Part shown: positions 7,152 through 14,723 of the stretch, piece after piece
Layout of the letters: the number at the start of each line of letters is the position of its first letter
Position numbering within the stretch: the stretch's first letter is position 1
Source of the DNA: an uncultured Dialister sp.
GTDB lineage: Bacteria > Bacillota > Negativicutes > Veillonellales > Dialisteraceae
DNA: 16,996 nt
Direction of reading: 5' to 3'
NCBI GenBank assembly: GCA_900545365.1
Contig: UQYL01000029.1
Location: 1-16,996 of the forward strand
Notes under the pieces: model-generated
The model's database searches: none
What the model saw: only the letters and a program-made list of their open reading frames with translations
What the model was told of the DNA's origin: nothing
Made by a program: the position numbers and the translations under genes

Positions 7152-7181
7152 ATTATATGGTTAATATGAGATTTATATAAT
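7152..7181. promoter_or_regulatory. Promoter of the cas5c-cas2 operon, with an overlapping minus-strand -10 box
   Basis: On the plus strand TTATAT (7153-7158), a 17-bp spacer and TATAAT (7176-7181) lie 36 bp upstream of cas5c; the -35 is weak. On the minus strand TATAAT (7157-7152) overlaps that -35, with TTATAT (7180-7175) at 17 bp. The segment is much more AT-rich than its surroundings. Confidence 0.5.
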
Positions 7182-7217
7182 GACTAAAAAATAAATAAGA
7201 AAAAGAAAGGAGAGAAT

Positions 7218-7871
7218 ATGAGTTACGGTATTCGGATCGAGTGCTGGGGGAAGTACGCTTGTTTTACTCGTCCTGAAATGAAAGTGGAGCGTGTCTCGTA
7301 TGATGCGATGACGCCTTCTGCGGCGCGGGGACTCGTGGAGGCCATTTTCTGGCACCCCGGCTTACGCTATGTGATCGACGAGATCGACGTGATGGCGCCG
7401 ATCCGCTTCACGAATATCCGGCGGAATGAAGTGAAGTCCAAGATCTCCGCGTCCGCAGCGGCGAAAAACGCTAGGAGCGGCAGCGGGATGTACCTTCTGA
7501 CCAGGACGGATATCCAACAGAGAGCGGCGGAGATACTGAGAGACGTGCGGTACTGCATCACGCTTCATTTTGAAATGACGGATAAGGCGAGCCCCAGCGA
7601 CAATCCGGGGAAATTCAAAGAAATGCTCTGCCGCCGCGCGCGGAAGGGGCAATGTTATCATCAGCCATACCTGGGATGCCGGGAATTTCCCGCAGGATTC
7701 CGCCTCGTTGAAGATGATGAGAAAATCGTCCCCTATCCGGAAACGAGAGACCTCGGGTATATGCTATATGACATGGACTACAGCGACCCGGAAAACATCA
7801 CGCCCCAGTTTTTCCGGGCGAAGCTTGAAAATGGAGTGCTGGATCTCCGGAACTGCGAGGTGAAACGATGA
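7218..7871 (+). CDS. cas5c: Cas5c (Cas5d): Cascade subunit and crRNA-processing nuclease
   Basis: This 217-residue RAMP protein begins SYGIRIECWGKYACFTRPEMKVERVSY and contains GQCYHQPYLGCREFPA, typical of type I-C Cas5. In I-C it replaces Cas6: it cuts the array transcript 3' of the repeat hairpin and stays on the 5' handle. By recalled alignment to the Bacillus halodurans enzyme (Y46, K116, H117), the matching residues are F44, K132 and F133, so only the lysine is kept. This may reflect known active-site variation in the family rather than loss of activity. AGGAGAG precedes the ATG. Its stop overlaps cas8c by 4 bp. It starts a tightly packed transcription unit. Confidence 0.95.
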   Translation: MSYGIRIECWGKYACFTRPEMKVERVSYDAMTPSAARGLVEAIFWHPGLRYVIDEIDVMAPIRFTNIRRNEVKSKISASAAAKNARSGSGMYLLTRTDIQQRAAEILRDVRYCITLHFEMTDKASPSDNPGKFKEMLCRRARKGQCYHQPYLGCREFPAGFRLVEDDEKIVPYPETRDLGYMLYDMDYSDPENITPQFFRAKLENGVLDLRNCEVKR

Positions 7872-9667
7872 TCCTTCAATCTTTGGTGCACCTCTATGAT
7901 GAAATGGGGAAAAAAGGCGAGATCGCGGAAGAAGGCTGGAGCCTTGCCAAAGTCACGCACCGGGCGGAGATCGATCGGGAAGGACATCTTCTTCGGCTCA
8001 TTCCGATCTTTCAGACCGTGCAGAAGGGCAAGAAGACTGCGGAAGTGCCGAGAGATATCCTGGTCCCTGCGCAGGTGAAGCGGTCCAGCGGCGTCAAAGC
8101 TAATTTCCTCTGCGATGGGCCGGCCTATTTCTTCGGTATTGATGAGGGAAAACCGGAACGGGCCATAGACTGCTTCGAGGCGGCCAGAAAATTGCATCAT
8201 GCGGTACTGGACGGCTGCGATTCTGATACGGCAAAGGCGCTGTTGGCGTTCTTTGACGGGTGGAGTGTCGAAACAGCCATGACGCACCCCGTTATTGCCG
8301 CAAATCTGGAAGAACTGCGGTCGTCGAGGAATCTGATCTTTCTGGTCGATGAAAAAGATCCGCTGAAAGACGATAAGATCAGAGACGCCTGGGGAAGATA
8401 CCAGGAGGTTCCCGCAGAAGAGGAAACAGACACGGGGATCTGCCTTGTGACAGGGAAAGAGCACCAGAAGATCGCCCGCCTGCATCCGGCAATCAAAGGC
8501 GTGATGGGAGCGCAGTCCTCCGGAGCGACGCTGGTCGCCTTCAATGGAGACTCATTCTGTTCCTACGGACATGACGGAGAGCAGGGAGCGAATGCGCCCA
8601 TCAGCGAGAGAGCGGCGTTTGCTTATGCATCCGCGCTGAATGCGCTGCTGCGGGACAGAGATCATGCGAAAGTATTCGGCGATACGACGGTCGTCTACTG
8701 GACGGAACGGGCGGAGAAACAGGTGCAGGATGTTTTCGCCGCGCTGATCAGCGGTGACAGGGGAACTGTGGATGACGCCGCGCTGAACAGCATCGTGGAA
8801 TCCATGAAAAACGGGATACCCGCCGATCTGAACGGCGTCTGCATCGATCCTGATGAGCCCTTCTACATTTTGGGGCTGGCTCCGAATGCGGCGCGTCTGG
8901 CGGTGCGCTTTTTCCTGAAAAACACATTCGGGAAAACGGTAGAATGCATCGCAGCTCATCAGGAACGGATGCGCCTTTCCGGGCCGTCGTGGGAAAAGGG
9001 CATGACCCCGCTGTGGAGAACGCTGAAAGCGACGGTCAATCCGCATGCCAAAGACTCGGCATCGTCGCCGCTTCTGGCGGGCAGTCTGCTCCGGGCGGTC
9101 TTTACGGACAGCCTGTACCCGGAAGCGATGTTTCAGAATATCATGCTTCGGATCTTCTCCGATCAGGATTCTGACAGCGGCGAGAAGGGCCGGAAAGTGG
9201 AAAAGGTCAGCTACACAAAAGCCGCTTTTATCAAAGCGTACCTGCTGAAAAATAAAAAACAAAGATGGGAGGATGAAATCTTTATGGCAGTCAATGAAAA
9301 TTGCAGAGAAATTTCCTATGTACTGGGGCGGCTGTTTTCCGTGCTGGAAAATATCCAGATGCAGGCGAATCCGAATATCAATACGACGATCAAAGAGCGG
9401 TACTTCAATTCCGCCTGCGCCACGCCGGCTTCTGTTTTCCCGACTCTTCTGAAGTTGGCCAATGCGCACATGGATAAATTGAAAGACAATACACCTGCCA
9501 GCATTTTCTTCAAAAAGAAGATCGGCAGTCTCATGGAAAAGATCACGATGCCCGATGAAGGAACGCCGCTTCCCAATCGGTTGTCGCTGGAAGAACAGGG
9601 CGCTTTCGTACTCGGATATTATCAGGAAACGCAGGCCCGCTATGCAGGGAAAAAGGAGGAAAACTGA
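7868..9667 (+). CDS. cas8c: Cas8c (Csd1), large Cascade subunit
   Basis: This 599-residue protein is the large subunit of type I-C Cascade, which recognises the PAM and helps recruit Cas3. Family features seen are the N-terminus MILQSLVHLYDEMGKKG, the block CLVTGKEHQKIARLHPAIKGVMGAQSSGATLVAFN, and a C-terminal helical region starting about residue 473 that corresponds to the small subunit. The start overlaps the cas5c stop as ATGA, and cas7c begins 1 nt after the stop. The length fits intact Csd1. The last 127 codons can also be translated separately as Cas11c. Confidence 0.95.
   Translation: MILQSLVHLYDEMGKKGEIAEEGWSLAKVTHRAEIDREGHLLRLIPIFQTVQKGKKTAEVPRDILVPAQVKRSSGVKANFLCDGPAYFFGIDEGKPERAIDCFEAARKLHHAVLDGCDSDTAKALLAFFDGWSVETAMTHPVIAANLEELRSSRNLIFLVDEKDPLKDDKIRDAWGRYQEVPAEEETDTGICLVTGKEHQKIARLHPAIKGVMGAQSSGATLVAFNGDSFCSYGHDGEQGANAPISERAAFAYASALNALLRDRDHAKVFGDTTVVYWTERAEKQVQDVFAALISGDRGTVDDAALNSIVESMKNGIPADLNGVCIDPDEPFYILGLAPNAARLAVRFFLKNTFGKTVECIAAHQERMRLSGPSWEKGMTPLWRTLKATVNPHAKDSASSPLLAGSLLRAVFTDSLYPEAMFQNIMLRIFSDQDSDSGEKGRKVEKVSYTKAAFIKAYLLKNKKQRWEDEIFMAVNENCREISYVLGRLFSVLENIQMQANPNINTTIKERYFNSACATPASVFPTLLKLANAHMDKLKDNTPASIFFKKKIGSLMEKITMPDEGTPLPNRLSLEEQGAFVLGYYQETQARYAGKKEEN
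9284..9667 (+). CDS. cas11c: Cas11c, small Cascade subunit from an internal start in cas8c
   Basis: An in-frame ATG at codon 473 of cas8c is preceded by GGGAGG (9267-9272), 11 nt away. The 127-residue product starts MAVNENCREISYVLGRLFSVLENIQ, matching the start region and size I know for the small subunit made from inside cas8c in characterised type I-C systems. It would line the Cascade belly beside Cas7. The SD spacing is a little long. The start is inferred from this site plus family knowledge, not from expression data. Confidence 0.7.
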   Translation: MAVNENCREISYVLGRLFSVLENIQMQANPNINTTIKERYFNSACATPASVFPTLLKLANAHMDKLKDNTPASIFFKKKIGSLMEKITMPDEGTPLPNRLSLEEQGAFVLGYYQETQARYAGKKEEN

Positions 9668-9668
9668 A

Positions 9669-10553
9669 ATGGCAGAAGCAATTCACAACCGCTATGACTT
9701 CGTGGTGCTTTTCGATGTGGAGAACGGAAATCCCAACGGCGATCCCGATGCCGGCAATATGCCCCGCGTGGACCCGGAGACGGGGCTTGGCCTCGTGACC
9801 GACGTCTGCCTCAAGCGCAAGATCCGCAATTACGTGGAAGCGGTAAAAGAAGGCGAGAAAGGATACCGCATCTATATCAAAGAGAATGCGCCGTTGGAAA
9901 CGAGCGATAAAGAAGCACTGGACTATATCGGCGCGGATGATATCAAGACGATCAAGAAAAAAGATCCGCAGGCCGATGAAAAGATCAGAAATTTTATGTG
10001 CTCGAATTTCTACGACATCCGCACCTTCGGCGCCGTCATGACGACATTTGTCAAAGGGGCTCTGAACTGCGGACAGGTGAGAGGCCCGGTGCAGATCGGG
10101 TTCGCCCGCAGCATTGATCCCATCGCTCCGCAGGAAATCACCATCACCCGCGTGGCGATCACCACGGAAAAGGATGCCATGAATAAGAGCACGGAAATGG
10201 GACGGAAATATATCGTTCCCTATGCGCTCTATCGTGCGGAAGGCTATGTATCCGCCAACCTGGCAAGAAAAGTGACCGGCTTTTCCGAGGAAGATCTGGA
10301 GCTGCTCTGGCAGGCGATCATCAATATGTTTGAAAATGATCATTCCGCAGCAAGAGGAAATATGGCTGTGCGTGAATTGATCGTATTCAAACACGACAGC
10401 GAACTGGGCAATGCGCCGTCGTACAAACTCTTCGAGCGGGTCTCCGTGAAGAAGAAAGAAGACTGCCAAACGCCGCGCAGCTACAAAGACTATGAAGTGA
10501 CAGTCAATACCGACGAACTTCCTGCCGGAGTGACCTGCGAAAGAAAGATATGA
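9669..10553 (+). CDS. cas7c: Cas7c (Csd2), Cascade backbone subunit
   Basis: This 294-residue RAMP protein polymerises along the crRNA spacer as the backbone of Cascade. The N-terminus has the Csd2 hallmark FVVLFDVENGNPNGDPDAGN, then MPRVDPETGLGLVTDVCLKRKIRNYV. Later come NFYDIRTFGAVM and GPVQIGFARSIDPI, all typical of Cas7 of I-C. The open frame extends upstream to 9555 inside cas8c, but AAGGAGG (9653-9659) nine nt before the ATG at 9669 fixes the start. It begins just after the cas8c stop and overlaps cas4 by 4 bp. Confidence 0.96.
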   Translation: MAEAIHNRYDFVVLFDVENGNPNGDPDAGNMPRVDPETGLGLVTDVCLKRKIRNYVEAVKEGEKGYRIYIKENAPLETSDKEALDYIGADDIKTIKKKDPQADEKIRNFMCSNFYDIRTFGAVMTTFVKGALNCGQVRGPVQIGFARSIDPIAPQEITITRVAITTEKDAMNKSTEMGRKYIVPYALYRAEGYVSANLARKVTGFSEEDLELLWQAIINMFENDHSAARGNMAVRELIVFKHDSELGNAPSYKLFERVSVKKKEDCQTPRSYKDYEVTVNTDELPAGVTCERKI

Positions 10554-11212
10554 CCTGGGATGAAGACGAGTACCTCATGATCTCCGGTATTCAGCACTTT
10601 GCTTTCTGCCGGAGACAATGGGCGCTCATTCATATGGAAGGCCAGTGGCAGGAAAACCGCCTGACTGCGGAAGGACAGCTCATCCATAAAAATGCGCACA
10701 AAGATTCTTTCATAGAAAAACGTCCGGGCATTCTGGTGACGAGAGGGCTCCGCGTATGTTCGCCTTCCCTTGGAATGACAGGGCAGTGCGACGTGGTGGA
10801 ATTCCGCCCTGCGGAAGACGGCACAGTACTGCACGGGCATCGGGGACTGTGGGCCGTGCGTCCTGTGGAGTATAAGCGGGGGAAAGATAAAGACGATCAT
10901 TCCGATATGCTTCAGCTCTGCTGTGAGGCCATGTGCCTGGAAGAAATGCTCGCGTGCAGGATACCGGAGGGGGATATTTTTTACCATGAGATCCGGCGCA
11001 GGCGGAAGATCGAGCTGACAGAGGAACTGCGGGAAGAAGTGCGGAGGACGGCGGAAGAGATGCATGAATATTTCCGACGCGGAAGGACTCCGAAAGTCCG
11101 GCCGGAAAAGAAATGCCAATCCTGTTCTCTGCGGGATATCTGCCTGCCGAAACTGGGGAGAAACCTGTCGGCAGCCGCATATATCGAGAAGATGCTGGGA
11201 GAAAAAGCATGA
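10550..11212 (+). CDS. cas4: Cas4 exonuclease for spacer acquisition
   Basis: This 220-residue RecB-type nuclease trims prespacers and helps choose PAM-bearing DNA together with Cas1-Cas2. The iron-sulfur cysteines are C20 (HFAFCRRQW), then C189, C192 and C198 in the tail CQSCSLRDIC. The nuclease core has H46, D81 (GQCDVVEF) and E107-x-K109 (VEYKRGK). All key residues are present, so the protein should be active. The start overlaps cas7c and the end overlaps cas1, both as ATGA. Its presence suggests PAM-controlled, oriented spacer integration. Confidence 0.95.
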   Translation: MTWDEDEYLMISGIQHFAFCRRQWALIHMEGQWQENRLTAEGQLIHKNAHKDSFIEKRPGILVTRGLRVCSPSLGMTGQCDVVEFRPAEDGTVLHGHRGLWAVRPVEYKRGKDKDDHSDMLQLCCEAMCLEEMLACRIPEGDIFYHEIRRRRKIELTEELREEVRRTAEEMHEYFRRGRTPKVRPEKKCQSCSLRDICLPKLGRNLSAAAYIEKMLGEKA

Positions 11213-12240
11213 GAAAACTCCTGAATACGCTGTTTGTCACCTCGGAAGATATCTATCTTTCTCTGGAAAATGAGAATATCGTAGCGTGGAAAGACGGGCA
11301 GGCCGTGCAGCGGATGCCGCTTTTGAACCTGGAAAACATTCTGTATTTTGGGTACAAAGGAGCCAGTCCGGCACTCCTTGGCGCGTGCGTACAAAGGGGG
11401 ATCGGCTTCTGTTTCCTGGATCAGAACGGCCGGTTTCTTGCGCGCGTCGGCGGGATCACTCGGGGGAATATCCTGCTCCATAAAGAACAATACCGTGTGT
11501 CGGAAGATGAAAAGAAAAGCTGCGCCGCCGCCCGGCCGATGATCGCTGCGAAGATTTTCAATGCCCGCTGTGTGCTCATGCGCGGAATGCGGGATCATCC
11601 TCTGTCCGTTGACTCCGAACTCTTTCAGGCATATACGGAAGACCTCCTGCGGGCAGCCCGTGATGCGATGAAAGCGGAATCACCGGACGAACTGCGGGGG
11701 ATAGAAGGCAATGCGGCACAGATGTATTTCTCCCTCTTTGACCAGCTAGTACTGGCGGACAAAAAACATTTCTTTTTCAGAGGCAGGAACAAAAGGCCGC
11801 CGCTCGACAGGGTTAACGCGCTGCTCTCCTTCACGTATACCCTTCTGGCGCATGACTGCGCTTCTGCACTGGAAGCGGCCGGGATGGATGCCTATGCCGG
11901 GTTTCTGCACCGGGACAGGCCGGGGAGAACATCGCTGGCGCTGGATCTGATGGAAGAACTCCGGAGCGTCTATGCCGATCGGTTTGTACTGACATTGATA
12001 AACAATCGGATCATTACGGCAAAAGATTTCAAACAGATGGAAAACGGCGCTGTCTGGCTGAATGAAGAAGGGCGGAGGACACTGCTCTCCCGGTGGCAGG
12101 AGCGGAAACGGGAGAGCATTACCCATCCTTTCCTGCAGGAAAAGATCGCATGGGGGCTCCTTCCCTATGTGCAGTCCCTCCTGCTTTCCCGATATCTTCG
12201 GAATGATCTTGACAGCTACCCGCCGTTTCTATGGAAGTGA
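11209..12240 (+). CDS. cas1: Cas1 integrase
   Basis: This 343-residue enzyme integrates new spacers at the leader end of the array. Conserved metal-binding residues are E166 (GIEGNAAQMYF), H234 (FLHRDRPGR) and D246 within LALDLMEELR. The N-terminal beta domain starts RKLLNTLFVTSEDIYLSLENENIV, usual for I-C Cas1. The open frame begins upstream at 11113 inside cas4, but the ATG at 11209 overlaps the cas4 stop and gives the standard Cas1 N-terminus. The length is normal and no damage is seen. cas2 follows after 9 nt. Confidence 0.96.
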   Translation: MRKLLNTLFVTSEDIYLSLENENIVAWKDGQAVQRMPLLNLENILYFGYKGASPALLGACVQRGIGFCFLDQNGRFLARVGGITRGNILLHKEQYRVSEDEKKSCAAARPMIAAKIFNARCVLMRGMRDHPLSVDSELFQAYTEDLLRAARDAMKAESPDELRGIEGNAAQMYFSLFDQLVLADKKHFFFRGRNKRPPLDRVNALLSFTYTLLAHDCASALEAAGMDAYAGFLHRDRPGRTSLALDLMEELRSVYADRFVLTLINNRIITAKDFKQMENGAVWLNEEGRRTLLSRWQERKRESITHPFLQEKIAWGLLPYVQSLLLSRYLRNDLDSYPPFLWK

Positions 12241-12249
12241 TGCAAATTG

Positions 12250-12537
12250 ATGGTACTCGTGACCTATGATGTAAATACGACGACCGCTGCTGGACGGAAG
12301 CGGCTTCGGCAGGTCGCTAAATGCTGCGTCGCCCACGGGCAGAGAGTACAGAATTCCGTATTCGAATGCTCGCTTGACGAAGCCCAATTCGTAGCGCTCC
12401 GCGGACAATTGAGCGAAATCATAGACCGCAGCACAGACAGCCTTCGTTTCTACAACTTGGGAAATCGCTATGTAAACAAAGTGATCCATGTGGGAGCGAA
12501 GGAAACCTATGATCCCAACGAAACAATGATCCTGTAG
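12250..12537 (+). CDS. cas2: Cas2, structural partner of Cas1
   Basis: This 95-residue ferredoxin-fold protein bridges two Cas1 dimers in the integration complex. The first strand VLVTYDVNT holds the conserved Asp (D7), followed by GRKRLRQVAKCCVAHGQRVQNSVFEC, typical of Cas2. The ATG at 12250 is chosen. A TTG at 12247 directly before it would add one Met, which would match the M-x-VLVTYDV pattern common in I-C, so it is a fair alternative. The ribosome site is weak (GGAAGTGA near 12231), suggesting coupling to cas1. Confidence 0.94.
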   Translation: MVLVTYDVNTTTAAGRKRLRQVAKCCVAHGQRVQNSVFECSLDEAQFVALRGQLSEIIDRSTDSLRFYNLGNRYVNKVIHVGAKETYDPNETMIL

Positions 12538-12658
12538 CGCGAAGGGGAAGCAAGCAACAGGAAAAATTGACTAAATCCCCGATAGGTACAAGGCAGATTT
12601 TCCGCTTCGCGGAAATGACGCTGAAACCTGCGGTAAAATCGAAAGATTTTTACCATAC
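12538..12658 (+). promoter_or_regulatory. CRISPR leader
   Basis: These 121 bp separate cas2 from the first repeat, as expected for a leader that drives pre-crRNA transcription and guides Cas1-Cas2. Two inverted repeats stand out: TTTCCGC/GCGGAAA (12599-12605, 12609-12615), and GGTAAAATC (12632-12640) with GATTTTTACC (12645-12654), ending 4 bp before repeat 1. TTGACT (12567-12572) resembles a -35, but no good -10 follows at 17 bp. TAAAAT (12634-12639) is the best -10-like hexamer. Confidence 0.75.
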
Positions 12659-14580
12659 GTCGCACCCCGCATGGGGTGCGTGGATTGAAATCGGGATGAA
12701 AATCTCCAAAATCCCATAAATTTGTGTCGCACCCCGCATGGGGTGCGTGGATTGAAATTGCCCAGCAACAACGCCATAGGCGGCGAGATTGCCGTCGCAC
12801 CCCGCATGGGGTGCGTGGATTGAAATTCCTTTATACATGATCCTGTAATTTTTGTATACTGTCGCACCCCGCATGGGGTGCGTGGATTGAAATGCTCTAA
12901 CTTTTGCCGCAATCCGTCGGCTGGAATGTCGCACCCCGCATGGGGTGCGTGGATTGAAATAGCGCCGAGAACGTGGACGTTCTGGTGGTGGCTCCGTCGC
13001 ACCCCGCATGGGGTGCGTGGATTGAAATGGCGGCTGCTCGCGCGCGGCCTCTCGTATCTCTTGGTCGCACCCCGCATGGGGTGCGTGGATTGAAATAGCC
13101 CAGCCTTAGCGCCGCTAATGCTCATTACCATGTCGCACCCCGCATGGGGTGCGTGGATTGAAATTTTTCTCAGCCTTTTTACAAAGAGCTGTAGGTCGTC
13201 GCACCCCGCATGGGGTGCGTGGATTGAAATTGCTCGTACTGATCCTTGACTTTGATATCGGCCAAAGTCGCACCCCGCATGGGGTGCGTGGATTGAAATA
13301 GCGTCTGATTCTCTTTCTGTTTCTGCTGATTCTCGTCGCACCCCGCATGGGGTGCGTGGATTGAAATAGATATGGCCGGCGAAATACTGAAGAAACAGAA
13401 AGGTCGCACCCCGCATGGGGTGCGTGGATTGAAATAACATATGTAGGGTACGAAAACGGAAGCCGGGAGGTCGCACCCCGCATGGGGTGCGTGGATTGAA
13501 ATCGCCCCCTTTTTGTTTATGCGAGTTTTAAGCTGGTCGCACCCCGCATGGGGTGCGTGGATTGAAATATTCTTTCCCAGCCAGAGGAGACCGTGGAAAT
13601 TCTGGTCGCACCCCGCATGGGGTGCGTGGATTGAAATATTAATCACCTGCTCCAGCTGTCGGACGCTGGCGTGTCGCACCCCGCATGGGGTGCGTGGATT
13701 GAAATGGAGTCACTTTGGTGTTGTGTCTCCTGACAGTAGAGTCGCACCCCGCATGGGGTGCGTGGATTGAAATGCCCGTCAGAATGAGTACAGCGCCCAG
13801 AATTTCCGTCGCACCCCGCATGGGGTGCGTGGATTGAAATTCGCCGCTGCCTACTGCTGGCGCGGTGGAACTGACGTCGCACCCCGCATGGGGTGCGTGG
13901 ATTGAAATCACATGTCCGCAGCTCATTTTGACTTCGTACTTCGTCGCACCCCGCATGGGGTGCGTGGATTGAAATCCGGCTGCTGCGGCTCCGTGGTTTC
14001 CGCCGTCACGTCGCACCCCGCATGGGGTGCGTGGATTGAAATAGTTGGATATTAACCAAGGGGGAATCATCGGGAGTAGTCGCACCCCGCATGGGGTGCG
14101 TGGATTGAAATCCGCCGTACGTCACGCGGTCGCCTTTCATGTAGGGTCGCACCCCGCATGGGGTGCGTGGATTGAAATAGGATTTTTTTAATGACCGGCG
14201 ATGCGCCGTACTGGTCGCACCCCGCATGGGGTGCGTGGATTGAAATGTCGGGTCTGTCACTACAACCGACGTATTGCCGGCGTCGCACCCCGCATGGGGT
14301 GCGTGGATTGAAATGGTTATCAGGAACGCTACGCGGAATATCGGTATGTCGCACCCCGCATGGGGTGCGTGGATTGAAATTCGTTGAAGTAGTACTTTGC
14401 ACCGAGGGCCGTTTCGTCGCACCCCTCGCGGGTGCGTGGATTGAAATAGTGTCGGTATCATCAACGTATTCCCCCTCTTCCGGCGTACCATTCGCGGGGT
14501 GTATGGATTGAAATGCGCCGAGGCTGCCGTTAACGTAGAGGTTCCCGGGTTGCACCTCTCGCGGGTGCGTGGATTGAAAT
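12659..14580 (+). CRISPR. Type I-C CRISPR array, 29 repeats and 28 spacers
   Basis: Repeats 1-26 (first at 12659-12691, last at 14348-14380) read as the same 33-bp unit, beginning GTCGCACCCC and ending GTGGATTGAAAT. The hairpin is GCACCCC/GGGGTGC, a 7-bp stem around loop GCAT. Repeats 27-29 (14416, 14483 and 14549) are a divergent 32-bp form. Spacers are 33-36 nt and all differ. Cas5c cutting after the hairpin would leave an 11-nt handle, TGGATTGAAAT. The cas genes and leader lie on the left, so new spacers enter there and the oldest are on the right. No spacer matches this window convincingly by eye. Confidence 0.99.
14416..14580 (+). repeat. Leader-distal divergent repeats of 32 bp
   Basis: Repeats 27 (14416-14447), 28 (about 14483-14514) and 29 (14549-14580) share a TCGCGGG core in place of GCATGGGG, and are one base shorter. 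Repeats 27 and 29 still form GCACCC-type stems; repeat 28 has lost much of its 5' half but keeps TATGGATTGAAAT. Repeat 29 differs from 27 at two positions. The shared core shows this is a second repeat type, not simple random decay of the main one. Confidence 0.9.
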
Positions 14581-14671
14581 GGGTATCAAGAGCGGTATGG
14601 GGAATACCGTTATTTACCGACTTAGGAATGAAGCTGGGGAAATAACGGCAGGGAAAGAAATTGGGCATGCG
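14581..14671 (+). other. Structured trailer after the last repeat
   Basis: No gene is supported. A perfect 9-bp inverted repeat CCGTTATTT (14607-14615) / AAATAACGG (14640-14648) encloses 24 nt, with a smaller GGTAT/ATACC hairpin just upstream. The first 35 nt or so could be an orphan last spacer. It should be part of the array transcript, since the terminator comes only after it. Function unknown. Confidence 0.45.
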
Positions 14672-14707
14672 AAAAGCAGCGGGATGAGAAAGTCCGGCTG
14701 CTTTTTT
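14672..14707. terminator. Intrinsic terminator between the array and lysR
   Basis: AAAAGCAGC (14672-14680) pairs with GCTGCTTTT (14697-14705), with a 16-nt loop and TTTTTT on the plus side. It ends pre-crRNA transcription and, being A-rich on its left, can also serve the convergent lysR gene, whose stop is 17 bp away. Confidence 0.85.
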
Positions 14708-14723
14708 GCTGGCTTCTATATTT

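Noticed and set aside
12526..12536. An 11-base match (ATGATCCTGTA) between the end of cas2 and spacer 3, suggesting self-targeting
   Set aside because: A match this short is expected several times by chance between 28 spacers and both strands of 17 kb, and it does not start at the spacer 5' seed.
12571..14555. Many open frames across the array, on both strands, with repeated peptides such as SIHAPHAGCD, NPRTPCGVR and STHPMRGAT
   Set aside because: They are translations of the CRISPR repeat in different frames. The repeat length and spacers happen to lack stops; there are no ribosome sites and no conserved protein.
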